This document shows positions 48,964-57,419 of a stretch of 64,000 bases of DNA, piece by piece. The DNA is from Aquatica leii (lineage: Eukaryota > Arthropoda > Insecta > Coleoptera > Lampyridae), in assembly GCA_035610365.1 (NCBI GenBank), contig CM069432.1, forward strand, positions 168,824,035 to 168,888,034, given 5' to 3'. The stretch's first letter is position 1, and every line of letters begins with the position of its first letter. The notes under the pieces were generated by a model. The model did not search any database. It was not told where the DNA came from and worked only from the letters and a program-made list of their open reading frames with translations. The position numbers and the translations under genes were made by a program.

Positions 48964-49258
48964 TAAGGTAAAAAATTACATTTAAACATAATTAAGTTAA
49001 AATTAATCTGCTGTTTAAATTATTTTTACTTAAACGGAAAGAAACTTCCACAAAAAATAAATAGGATTTCCTGTTTGATGCATTACTTGGAACATTTCCA
49101 CGGTGATTCTTAAAAAAAACCACAAGTTGTAAAAAAATTAAGTATTAAAATTAAGAAAAAAGAAAACATTTCTCTGGACATTATTATGGCGTTTTGCAAA
49201 TTAAGGACCATTATCAGAATGAACTATAAAAATATAAAGCTTAGTGAAAAAAGACGTA
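48964..49258. repeat. Left arm of the internal inverted repeat
   Basis: About 290 bases that recur inverted at 49484-49556 plus 49858-49893 plus 55109-55287, the right arm being split by the hAT MITE and the gypsy element. Examples: GGCGTTTTGCAAATTAAGGA in the left arm, its complement at about 49533-49552; CATTTCCACGGTGATTCTT with its complement at about 55143-55161. Confidence 0.85.
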
Positions 49259-49399
49259 GATGCATTCATTTTTAAATTGAACTATAAATTGCTATTAATT
49301 TTATAATTTATGGACAAAATAAAGTGTACTATTATTGGTTAAATAAATGTATTCAAATTGAAGGTTGACAAAAATAAAAAATAACAACACACTACAAGT

Positions 49400-49555
49400 T
49401 TATTTTAAAATTTTATTTAATTTTCTTCGTTTTATTCTTTTTTCATCGGTTTCTTGAGCTATTGTATTTGCTGTTTTCTTTCCACGTCTTTTTTCACTAA
49501 GCTTTATATATTCATAGTTCATTCTGATAATGGTCCTTAATTTGCAAAACGCCAT
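49400..49555 (-). other. Short open frame in the foldback stem and loop
   Basis: Minus strand ATG at 49555 to TAA at 49400: MAFCKLRTIIRMNYEYIKLS then EKRRGKKTANTIAQ and a basic end RIKRRKLNKILK (51 codons). The left arm repeats the start but soon stops. The basic, lysine-rich character could be the remains of a transposase exon; no motif recognised. Confidence 0.25.
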
Positions 49556-49564
49556 AATAATGTC

Positions 49565-49849
49565 CAGTGGTGTTGTGCTAATTTTTTTTACCGGAACGCG
49601 TATATATAATTATATAGACAGGGCTGATCCTGGGTAGGCGGCCGCTCTGTGCGGTCTAATGTCCCACGGGGGTTATTTTCCACGATAATCTTGGCGGCGA
49701 CGTTGTTCAGCAATTCTTTTTAATTTTTTTTTTAATACGTCAGCCAATTCTTGTTATCAGAAATCATCTTTAGTTCCGGAACGCGTTCCTGTTCAAAACG
49801 GAAGTACCGGAACGACGTTCCGGAGCGTTCCGGCTCGACAACACCACTG
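49565..49849. mobile_element. hAT MITE, 285 bases, in the right stem arm
   Basis: Ends CAGTGGTGTTGT and ACAACACCACTG are perfect 12-base inverted repeats, flanked by the 8-base duplication ATAATGTC (49557-49564, 49850-49857). The interior has repeated GGAACG/CCGGAACG motifs and is much richer in G and C than its surroundings. No coding capacity. Confidence 0.92.
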
Positions 49850-49893
49850 ATAATGTCCAGAGAAATGTTTTCTTTTTTCTTAATTTTAATACT

Positions 49894-50120
49894 TATAACG
49901 TAGTTGTTAATTCACGTTATTTATTGTAATTAATAATATAAATGTTATTGAAATAATACACAACACATGTTACAAATTTAAACTTAAGGTAACCACAAGC
50001 GTTCGACAAGAATAATTCCGCGTTACTTTTTTACATTCGCGCCATCATATATCCTCTTATCTCTCGACTACCATCGATGTTGTCGACTCTGATCGGAATT
50101 TTATGTACAGGATGGTTATA
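49894..50120 (-). repeat. 3' LTR (element on minus strand)
   Basis: 227 bases, no difference seen from 54878-55104. Confidence 0.95.
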
Positions 50121-50129
50121 CTCCCCCTC
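50121..50129 (-). promoter_or_regulatory. Polypurine tract
   Basis: On the minus strand GAGGGGGAG abuts the 3' LTR, the usual plus-strand primer of LTR elements. Confidence 0.7.
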
Positions 50130-50185
50130 AGGTTGTCGTTAAGCGCCCTCGCACGACAATCTGTTGGAAAAACTGTTGCTAATAG

Positions 50186-53100
50186 TCATTGCGTAGTTTT
50201 CTTCTTCGGACGTCCTCGACGTCTTTTTGGATGTACTGCGGTAGGAATTTGAAATCGGCCTTGGTAAAAAGGCGTGAGATCCGAAACATGATACTTTCCT
50301 ACGGTTACAGTTGGATTTGCGGGGTCAGCTATCTCGTAGCTCACTTTAGATGCCGGTTTCATTATAAGATATGGACCGTCCCTTCGAGGACCAAGTTTGG
50401 ACGCTGTGTGTTGAGCGGCACTGCTCAACATGTGACTTTTTACAAGGACTAGGTCACCCTGTTGAAAGCCAGGTCTAGTCTGTCTTTTTCGATCGGCATA
50501 CTGCTTACTCTTGTCTTGTTGAACATTCTGCAGGTCATGGGTTTCTTGCAAGACATCTGTCATTCTTGCTAAATAAGGTGAAACGGCAGGAACATAATTT
50601 TCTACTTCCATGATTTGACGCATTTCACGTGAGACCTCATAAGCTGTTCTAAGCTCTCTTGCGAAGGTAAGATATGCTGGGGTGCGCCCCGTAGTTTGAC
50701 AGGGTGCACTATTGAAAGCAAAACGTAAGGATGCTAGTTTCTCATCCCACGAAGTGTGATCACCTTGCGTAAGGATTGCAAGCCTGGGCTTTAAATCTCT
50801 GTTTTTCCGTTCTACCGGATTAGATTCGGCATGATACAATGGAGTCAATTCTTGACTAATCTTCAGGCAGGTGCAAACATGTTGCATGATTTCACTAACA
50901 AATTGCACACCGTTGTCACTAACAAGTCTTCGCGGAATTCCATAACGTAAGAATACTTCTTCAATAAGAATTGTGGCGGTGGCAATTGATGTTGCTTGTT
51001 TCATAGGGAATATTTCTATCCACCTTGAAGCAGTATCTTCCACAATCAAGATCCATTTGTTTCCTTTTTTTGTTTCAGGCAAAGGGCCAAAGAAATCGAC
51101 TGACACTGTTTCAAAACGAGCTGAAGGTATTGGAGTTTGAACAAGTCCAACGGGCTTCTGGTTCGATGCCTTATAACGCTGACATTCGATACAAGTTTTT
51201 ACATGAGTCATCACTGATTTTCTCATTCCTGGCCAATAATAACGTTTTCGTATTCTTTGCAACGTACGTTCAATACCATCATGACACGAAATTTGTTCAT
51301 GGTATTCTCGTAGTATCTCTTCGCGATCTTCTTTTGGAATGACAAGTTGCGCGTCCTCTTGGTCGTTGTCGGATAAGTAACGATAGAGAATACCTTTCTC
51401 CATGATGTACCCTCTTTCAGACCATTTCTGAGCCTCTTCAAGACGAATTGCAGATTCAAGGTCATTTATAATTGTTGACAGATCGGTATCCGCAAGCTGA
51501 CGTATGCGAAGCTCGTTTGGAGAAACTCGTGGTAAATTGAAAGTAATCTGACACATTTCTTTTCTTGTTTTGATCTCAGATTCAGAGATAGGGGGTCGAG
51601 ACAACGTATCAGCTACGACATTAGCTTTTCCTGGAGTGTACTGAATCTTGAGATTAAAGGATTGGAGTTGCAGAGCCCATCTGGCAAGTCTTCCAGTAGG
51701 AGTTTTGATAGACATGAGCCAACGAAGTGGCTGATGGTCGGTACCAATGGTTATATCTGTTGAACCCTCAATGTACCCTCGAAACTTGGCAACAGCAAAA
51801 ACAAGAGCCAGGGCCTCTCTTTCGGTAGTAGAGTAATTCCTCTCAGAAGACGTCAAGAGGCGACTCGCGTATTCAACTGGTTTTTCCTGGTTATGTTCCC
51901 CTTGCATCAAGACTGCTCCAATAGCATAATCACTGCTATCAGTTCGGATTATAAATGGTTTTGTATCATCTGCTTGGCAAAGAATGGGAGCTGTGATTAA
52001 ACATCTTTTAAGCGTTTGGAAAGATTTTTCTTCCAAATCTCCCCATTTCCAAGCGGCAGATTTCTTTGTAAGATCCGTCAGTGGGCGAGCTAGTTCGGAG
52101 AACTTCGGAATAAACTTGCGAAACCAGCTGCACGTTTGCACAAAAGTGCGTAACTGTTTAAGATTCACTGGGGTTGACCATGTTTTCAAAGCGACGATTT
52201 TGTCTGGGTCAGCTTGTATTCCGCCGTTAGTAATAACATGACCCAGGAACTTTACCTTTTCACAAGCGAAAACACATTTTCCCCGGTTTGCACGCAGATT
52301 AAATTGCTCTAGGCGTTTGAAAACTTCATGTAGATCTTCAAGATGTTTTTCATACGATTCAGAAAGGATGATCAGATCATCAAGGTAAGCATAAACATTT
52401 GCCTTTATTCCAACTTTGAACCTGTCGATCATTCTGGAGAAGGTGGCAGGAGCGTTACATAATCCAAAAGGTAACCGCTTCCATCGAAACATACCAAAAG
52501 GCGTAACAAAAGCTGTCTTGTCTCTGTCGGCTTCGTGAACGCTAATCTGATGGTAACCAGATTGAAGGTCTATTGTGGACATAAATTTAGTAGGCTTAGC
52601 AGAATGTAGAAGATCATCAATACGAGGCATTGGGTATCGATCGCAAACAGTGATCGCATTAAGGCGACGATAATCAACGCAAAGACGATATTGACCAGAC
52701 TTCTTAGGAACCAGAACTACTGGCGCTGCCCAAGGACTTTCACATTCCTCAATGATGTCATCGGCAAGCAACTGGTCTAACTGTTGTCGTAAGATCTCTT
52801 TCTTCGCTTTGGTCATATGGTACGGTGGTGAAAAAATAGGAGTTTTTTCAGGCTGAATAACTATTCTGTGTTCAGCATAATCCGTAGGCTCTCCCCCTGG
52901 ACGAAATGTAGTTTCATGCTTGGTAAGGAAACTGTTAAATGATCGTCGCTGATCTGGATTGAGCATGGTTCCCTCATCTTCTCTCAATGAAGTGAACGAA
53001 ACGTTATCAACACTTGTGGAAGACTCGACGAGACTACCATCTATACGAGTTTCAGTGGCATATGGGAACGGCATTTCAGGATTCTCGATGAAGCACCACG

Positions 53101-54424
53101 TTTGGTCGGCAGTGTTCAAAAGAACTCGAGCTTTTGAAAGGAAATCAATTCCCAAAAGAGTACGATTAGATTTGGCATTTGGAAGAACAATCATCTCCAC
53201 AGTGATCGTCTTATGAGCAATTTGTATGGGTACTGTCGTTGTTAAGACCTCTTGTGGTGTATCAGTACCATCAGCTAGGGTTACGGAAAAGTTTTGTCTA
53301 GTGAAACAGCAACGATTTTTAAGAAGATTGTATAATGTTTCACCAGCGACTGATCTTGTGGCTCCAGTATCCGCGATAGCAGTTCCATTGGAGTCCCAGA
53401 TTTGAATTGGTAGAATGGGCCTTTGTAAACTTGGAAATTTCTTTGCATTAAGTTCGCAGAAGCTTGGTTCTGATGAGGTTTGAAAAGCTTCAGCGGATGT
53501 TTTTGAGCGACAGTTCGAACAATTGGAACGAATGACTCCAGGAGTTCCACATCCGTAGCACAATAAAACTGGACGCGCGACAGCGTTCGGTTCACTCGAA
53601 ACAGTTGTTTCGGTCAAAGTCTTTATTTTATTTAACTGTTTTTGTTTCTTGTTGCACTCGTTGATATGGTGTCCTTTCACACGGCAATACGCGCACTTTC
53701 CACTAAAAGTTCCTAATCTGTCTTTCTTATCAGGTTTTTCAAACGCGCGGGAGGTCAAAACATTTTCTTTTACTGGGTTCTCTGACAAAAGTTCATCTAA
53801 CGATGCTTCGATTGCACGTGCTTTTATTAAAAGTTCATTGAAAGTTTTAACATCGTCACGCGGAATCCGTTCACGAACGCGGCGATTTAAAAGACCGTAT
53901 ACCATATCTAAACAAACGTTTTCTTCCAATTTATACGGCAACTGAGCTATAAGAGCGCGAGCATTACAGACAAATATTTCTGTCTTCATTTTGTTTTGTT
54001 CTTCAGAGAACAATTTCTTAAAAATCTTGAAAGGAGGTGTCTTCTGACCATAAGTTTGTTTTATCAACTCGATGGCTTCTTGCCATGTAGTAATTGAATA
54101 CTTGATTCCTTGATACCAAACAGAAGCAATACCGGTAAGAAGAACGGGCAAACCTCTAAGAGCATTTTCATCAGACACGTTCGTACAATCTTTAAAAATT
54201 AAGACGATATCTAAAAAAGCTTCTATTGAAGAAGACGCTTCACCATCAAAACGCGCAGTACATGTAGTAAAGTTACCATTTTGTTCTTTAGACGTTGGCG
54301 TGCTGTCGGAACTACACGAAGGTTGTTGTATAGATAACAAAAGTTCGCGAAATTGTTCAGTTGTTAAGGTCACTGAAGACGAAACATTATCCTTTTTTCC
54401 CGATTGACGTAAGGAATAATTCAC
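50186..54424 (-). CDS. Ty3/gypsy Gag-Pol polyprotein, 1412 residues, intact
   Basis: A single frame from ATG 54424 to the stop at 50186. Domains in order: capsid-like region (about 55-215), CCHC knuckle (244-257) and a second Cys-rich knuckle (289-305), aspartic protease with ADTGATRSVAG (351-361), reverse transcriptase with YLDD (680-683), RNase H starting RTDSSDYAIGAV (827-838), integrase with an HHCC finger (His 1042, His 1048, Cys 1078, Cys 1081) and catalytic Asp 1110, Asp 1170 and Glu 1205. The C terminus ends in KRRRGRPKKK, an AT-hook-like basic motif, with no chromodomain. There is no envelope gene. Gag and pol are fused in one frame, so no frameshift is needed. All catalytic residues are present. 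Codon use is less AT-biased than the flanking DNA, in keeping with a recently arrived element. Confidence 0.95.
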   Translation of the reverse strand: MNYSLRQSGKKDNVSSSVTLTTEQFRELLLSIQQPSCSSDSTPTSKEQNGNFTTCTARFDGEASSSIEAFLDIVLIFKDCTNVSDENALRGLPVLLTGIASVWYQGIKYSITTWQEAIELIKQTYGQKTPPFKIFKKLFSEEQNKMKTEIFVCNARALIAQLPYKLEENVCLDMVYGLLNRRVRERIPRDDVKTFNELLIKARAIEASLDELLSENPVKENVLTSRAFEKPDKKDRLGTFSGKCAYCRVKGHHINECNKKQKQLNKIKTLTETTVSSEPNAVARPVLLCYGCGTPGVIRSNCSNCRSKTSAEAFQTSSEPSFCELNAKKFPSLQRPILPIQIWDSNGTAIADTGATRSVAGETLYNLLKNRCCFTRQNFSVTLADGTDTPQEVLTTTVPIQIAHKTITVEMIVLPNAKSNRTLLGIDFLSKARVLLNTADQTWCFIENPEMPFPYATETRIDGSLVESSTSVDNVSFTSLREDEGTMLNPDQRRSFNSFLTKHETTFRPGGEPTDYAEHRIVIQPEKTPIFSPPYHMTKAKKEILRQQLDQLLADDIIEECESPWAAPVVLVPKKSGQYRLCVDYRRLNAITVCDRYPMPRIDDLLHSAKPTKFMSTIDLQSGYHQISVHEADRDKTAFVTPFGMFRWKRLPFGLCNAPATFSRMIDRFKVGIKANVYAYLDDLIILSESYEKHLEDLHEVFKRLEQFNLRANRGKCVFACEKVKFLGHVITNGGIQADPDKIVALKTWSTPVNLKQLRTFVQTCSWFRKFIPKFSELARPLTDLTKKSAAWKWGDLEEKSFQTLKRCLITAPILCQADDTKPFIIRTDSSDYAIGAVLMQGEHNQEKPVEYASRLLTSSERNYSTTEREALALVFAVAKFRGYIEGSTDITIGTDHQPLRWLMSIKTPTGRLARWALQLQSFNLKIQYTPGKANVVADTLSRPPISESEIKTRKEMCQITFNLPRVSPNELRIRQLADTDLSTIINDLESAIRLEEAQKWSERGYIMEKGILYRYLSDNDQEDAQLVIPKEDREEILREYHEQISCHDGIERTLQRIRKRYYWPGMRKSVMTHVKTCIECQRYKASNQKPVGLVQTPIPSARFETVSVDFFGPLPETKKGNKWILIVEDTASRWIEIFPMKQATSIATATILIEEVFLRYGIPRRLVSDNGVQFVSEIMQHVCTCLKISQELTPLYHAESNPVERKNRDLKPRLAILTQGDHTSWDEKLASLRFAFNSAPCQTTGRTPAYLTFARELRTAYEVSREMRQIMEVENYVPAVSPYLARMTDVLQETHDLQNVQQDKSKQYADRKRQTRPGFQQGDLVLVKSHMLSSAAQHTASKLGPRRDGPYLIMKPASKVSYEIADPANPTVTVGKYHVSDLTPFYQGRFQIPTAVHPKRRRGRPKKKTTQ

Positions 54425-54861
54425 TAAGAATTCGCAACAACGTTCAATTAAAGTGTAGCTAAATTATTCGGTTTAGAATAAAAAGTTACTTACAGTTACT
54501 CGTAAAATAAACACAAAGATGTAATCTGCATTTGCGAAATTTGAGTATACGTTCAACAATACGCAGTATTGAACAAAACTTAAAAGAATTCACACCACAA
54601 GATTAATTACATGTACAATTGAATAATGCGAATGAGCGTTATTTTTAATACACATACATTCACTATTATTAATTTATCGAAAAAATTCCGGAGTATCAAT
54701 AAGGACGTTATTCAAGCACGTACGATTTTTTTTGCAAGATCGATAAGACGTAGCAAGATACGTTAAGGTCAACGGTCGATATACGCAATTAGAATCTACA
54801 ACGCTGAATCGACAATTTGCACAGTATGAATTATTTCACAACATTTACCATTTTTCGAGCC

Positions 54862-54876
54862 CTAGTTGGTGCGCCA
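54862..54876 (-). promoter_or_regulatory. Primer binding site
   Basis: On the minus strand TGGCGCACCAACTAG follows the 5' LTR after one base. It resembles the TGGCGCCCAAC type of primer site; the tRNA was not identified. Confidence 0.6.
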
Positions 54877-54877
54877 C

Positions 54878-55104
54878 TATAACGTAGTTGTTAATTCACG
54901 TTATTTATTGTAATTAATAATATAAATGTTATTGAAATAATACACAACACATGTTACAAATTTAAACTTAAGGTAACCACAAGCGTTCGACAAGAATAAT
55001 TCCGCGTTACTTTTTTACATTCGCGCCATCATATATCCTCTTATCTCTCGACTACCATCGATGTTGTCGACTCTGATCGGAATTTTATGTACAGGATGGT
55101 TATA
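54878..55104 (-). repeat. 5' LTR (element on minus strand)
   Basis: 227 bases, TATAAC...GTTATA, followed on the plus strand by the TACT duplication at 55105-55108. Confidence 0.95.
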
Positions 55105-55309
55105 TACTTAATTTTTTTAAAACTTGTGGGCTTTTTTTTTAAAGAATCACCGTGGAAATGTTCAAAGTGAATGCATCAAACAGCAAACGCTATTAATTTT
55201 TTGTGAAAGTTTCTTTCCGTTTAAGTGAAAATAATTTAAACAGCAGATTAATTTTAACTTAATTATGTTTAAATGTAATTTTTTACCTTAAAGTTTACTA
55301 AATTTATGT

Positions 55310-55530
55310 TAATCAATTTTATTTAAAAAACCTAATAATTCATTTTGTAAATCTCGTTCATAACTCTCCTCTGTAAAATGAGTAGAACAAATTACGCAAG
55401 TATTAGGGTTCATGTTATCAGCCCTTTTACAACGCCTAATCCATTCATTTTTAATTGTAATGGACACTAAATCTATATAATCTTAAGATTTTTATTTTTG
55501 GTTGCAATCGGGTTGTTATCGCAACCAAAT
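55310..55530 (-). pseudogene. THAP zinc-finger exon relic of the P-like element
   Basis: The minus strand reads MLDTEVFGCDNNPIATKNK, then after a shift ITIKNEWIRRCKRADNMNPN, TCVICSTHFTEESYERDLQN and ELLGFLNKID before a stop. The W-x-x-R-C-K-R-A-D and C-S-x-H-F-T-x-x-x-Y-E-R-D-L segments are typical of the THAP DNA-binding domain. The first Cys of the C2CH set is missing and the frame is broken, so it is dead. Confidence 0.65.
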
Positions 55531-55837
55531 ACCTCAGTATCTAACATAATGTAAATAAGTTTACATTTTAAATTAAACCTGATAATAATTCGAAATTCTT
55601 ATAAGCAACTTGTAGGCACGTATTTGAACGAGTAAAACACCAAGAAATGTAATAATTACTATTGAAAAAATCGCAAAACCGTTGGATTTAAAGTGTATTT
55701 AAGCACTATTTATAATCAGCGAACCGATATGTGGTCTCCGGCTGACGTCACGCGTCAAGATTTACGGGAGTGGGGCGGCTTACATTGCGAGAATACGAAT
55801 CGAGCAATCCTATTCATTTAGTATCCTTGGGAATTAC

Positions 55838-57419
55838 CTACGACTGCTTTTCGGCAACTTTTTAGTTTATATTTCCAGAAATAGAATATGCTTGTTTTTA
55901 AGCCAATATGATAATAAAAAGTTGAATTTCTTTACAATTAAAATTGTTTAAATAATTAAACAAATTAACAAAAACTAACATTTTAAATACTTAATCAACT
56001 AATTTGTTTGTTCCAACAATCTAAATAAACTTTATATTAAGATATTAAACATTAGTTGTCTTATTGTTTATTTATACAATTTATTCAATTTCTTGTTTCT
56101 AAAAATACAATATCGGCATTGTTACAACTGACAAAAGTGTATTTTAAAATTTAAATTAATTATGTAACAAAATGATTTTTTTTTTGCAAAACATCTTTAT
56201 GTTTAAAATATTTTAAGCATATGTTTTACGTGCGCTTTTAGCTTGTAATTATACTAAAAACTATGATAAATTAGTTTTTTGTACAGGAATGTTTTGTTAA
56301 AACTAAAACTGAAGTTAACCTGAAACAATCTATTAACTATCTTATACTTAGATACATTATCTTGTAAAATAAAGGCTGTATGCCCGGCTTGAAAATCGTT
56401 TTTTCCATTTCCTGAGTTTATTTTTGAATAAAAAATTTTGATGTTTACATAATAATTGCTGCAAAGGGGTAAAAAACCCTTTTTTTTAATTTTCATTAGG
56501 GCTTTAAAAATAAACAAAAAATTTTGATTTTCGAAAATATGGGCCTTTACCCACCATTTTAGAGATCGTAAGAACATGTAGAATTTTAATTTTTTTTATT
56601 ATTTTCGAAAATGCGTTCAGGAAATGGCAAACAAAATTGAATTTCTACCGCTGCATTTGCTGAAGTCTTAGTTTAATACATGGTACGGTTTTGAGCGATG
56701 GAACTCCACCTATTGACATTAGCACGTTTCGCAGTCGCAAGCGTTTCTACAGTAAGCATATCTGGTAATGTAGTTATCTACATAATGTCTTGATAAGAAT
56801 ATAATTTTAAATTTTCTTTCATTAAATTACATATATGTACTTATAATGTTTCTAAATTTCTATTGTGACGATCTATTCTACTTGATAAATGTACATTTAA
56901 ATTTACACTATTATAAGATTCTGGCATTGTATATTTTGTTAAATTGTAAATGCTAAGCTAATCTAAAGTTCCTACTAAAACGCACGTACAGCTTTTATAT
57001 TGGACATGCCGCGGTCGCTGACCGAAGTTACCAGACAGGTAGCTGTCAGAATTATCACCAAGCAACGGTGCTAAAAATTATGTTTATTGCACCTTCAAGG
57101 TGCAACCAAAAACTTCCAATTCTATTCTATTCACGTATCTTCAACTATTTATATACTCAAAAACGAAACTTCGTCCTTAACTTTGTTCTCGACTTAAACT
57201 GAGTAGTAATGACGCGAATAAACTTTATCAAAAACCTGTTAATTGTTATTTAATTCTAAATTTTGTAGCACACTATTTTTCGACTTGTTTCTAAAAGGTG
57301 TCTAATATATTGAAGTTTTTTCAGTTAGTTGATTTGGGTCTATTCAAATAAATAAGTACGTAGTATTCAAAAAATTAATAAAACTTTTTGTTTATAACTC
57401 GTGATAAAGTGAGTGAACT
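55838..57419. other. AT-rich DNA with one GC-richer island
   Basis: 56254-56577 holds a 107-codon minus-strand frame with no recognised motif. 56960-57130 is less AT-rich (contains GCCGCGGTCGCTGACCGAAG) but no gene or RNA was recognised. Confidence 0.4.

Larger units (their letters stand above)
49894..55104 (-). mobile_element. Complete, apparently intact Ty3/gypsy retrotransposon
   Basis: A 5211-base element on the minus strand. The 227-base LTRs (49894-50120 and 54878-55104) look identical and begin TATAAC and end GTTATA, a 6-base inverted terminus in place of TG...CA. The target duplication is TACT (49890-49893, 55105-55108). The primer site lies next to the 5' LTR (54862-54876) and a purine run GAGGGGGAG next to the 3' LTR (50121-50129). 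One uninterrupted 1412-codon gag-pol frame lies between. Identical LTRs and an open frame mean recent insertion and possible activity. Confidence 0.95.
48709..55830 (-). mobile_element. P-like (THAP) foldback DNA transposon carrying two later insertions
   Basis: 32-base terminal inverted repeats (48709-48740 and 55799-55830; start CCAAGGATACTAAATG) with one mismatch, a 7-base target duplication, and a second, diverged shared block further in that includes TGACGTCA-like DNA and GGAGACC. Without its two insertions the element is about 1.6 kb. It encodes part of a THAP zinc finger near the right end. THAP plus a 7-8 base duplication points to the P superfamily. The middle is a large inverted repeat, so it would fold back. 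No transposase catalytic domain remains. Confidence 0.7.

Noticed and set aside
50189-53945. Several plus-strand frames of 85-105 codons opposite the gypsy polyprotein
   Set aside because: Antisense shadows of the 1412-codon frame.
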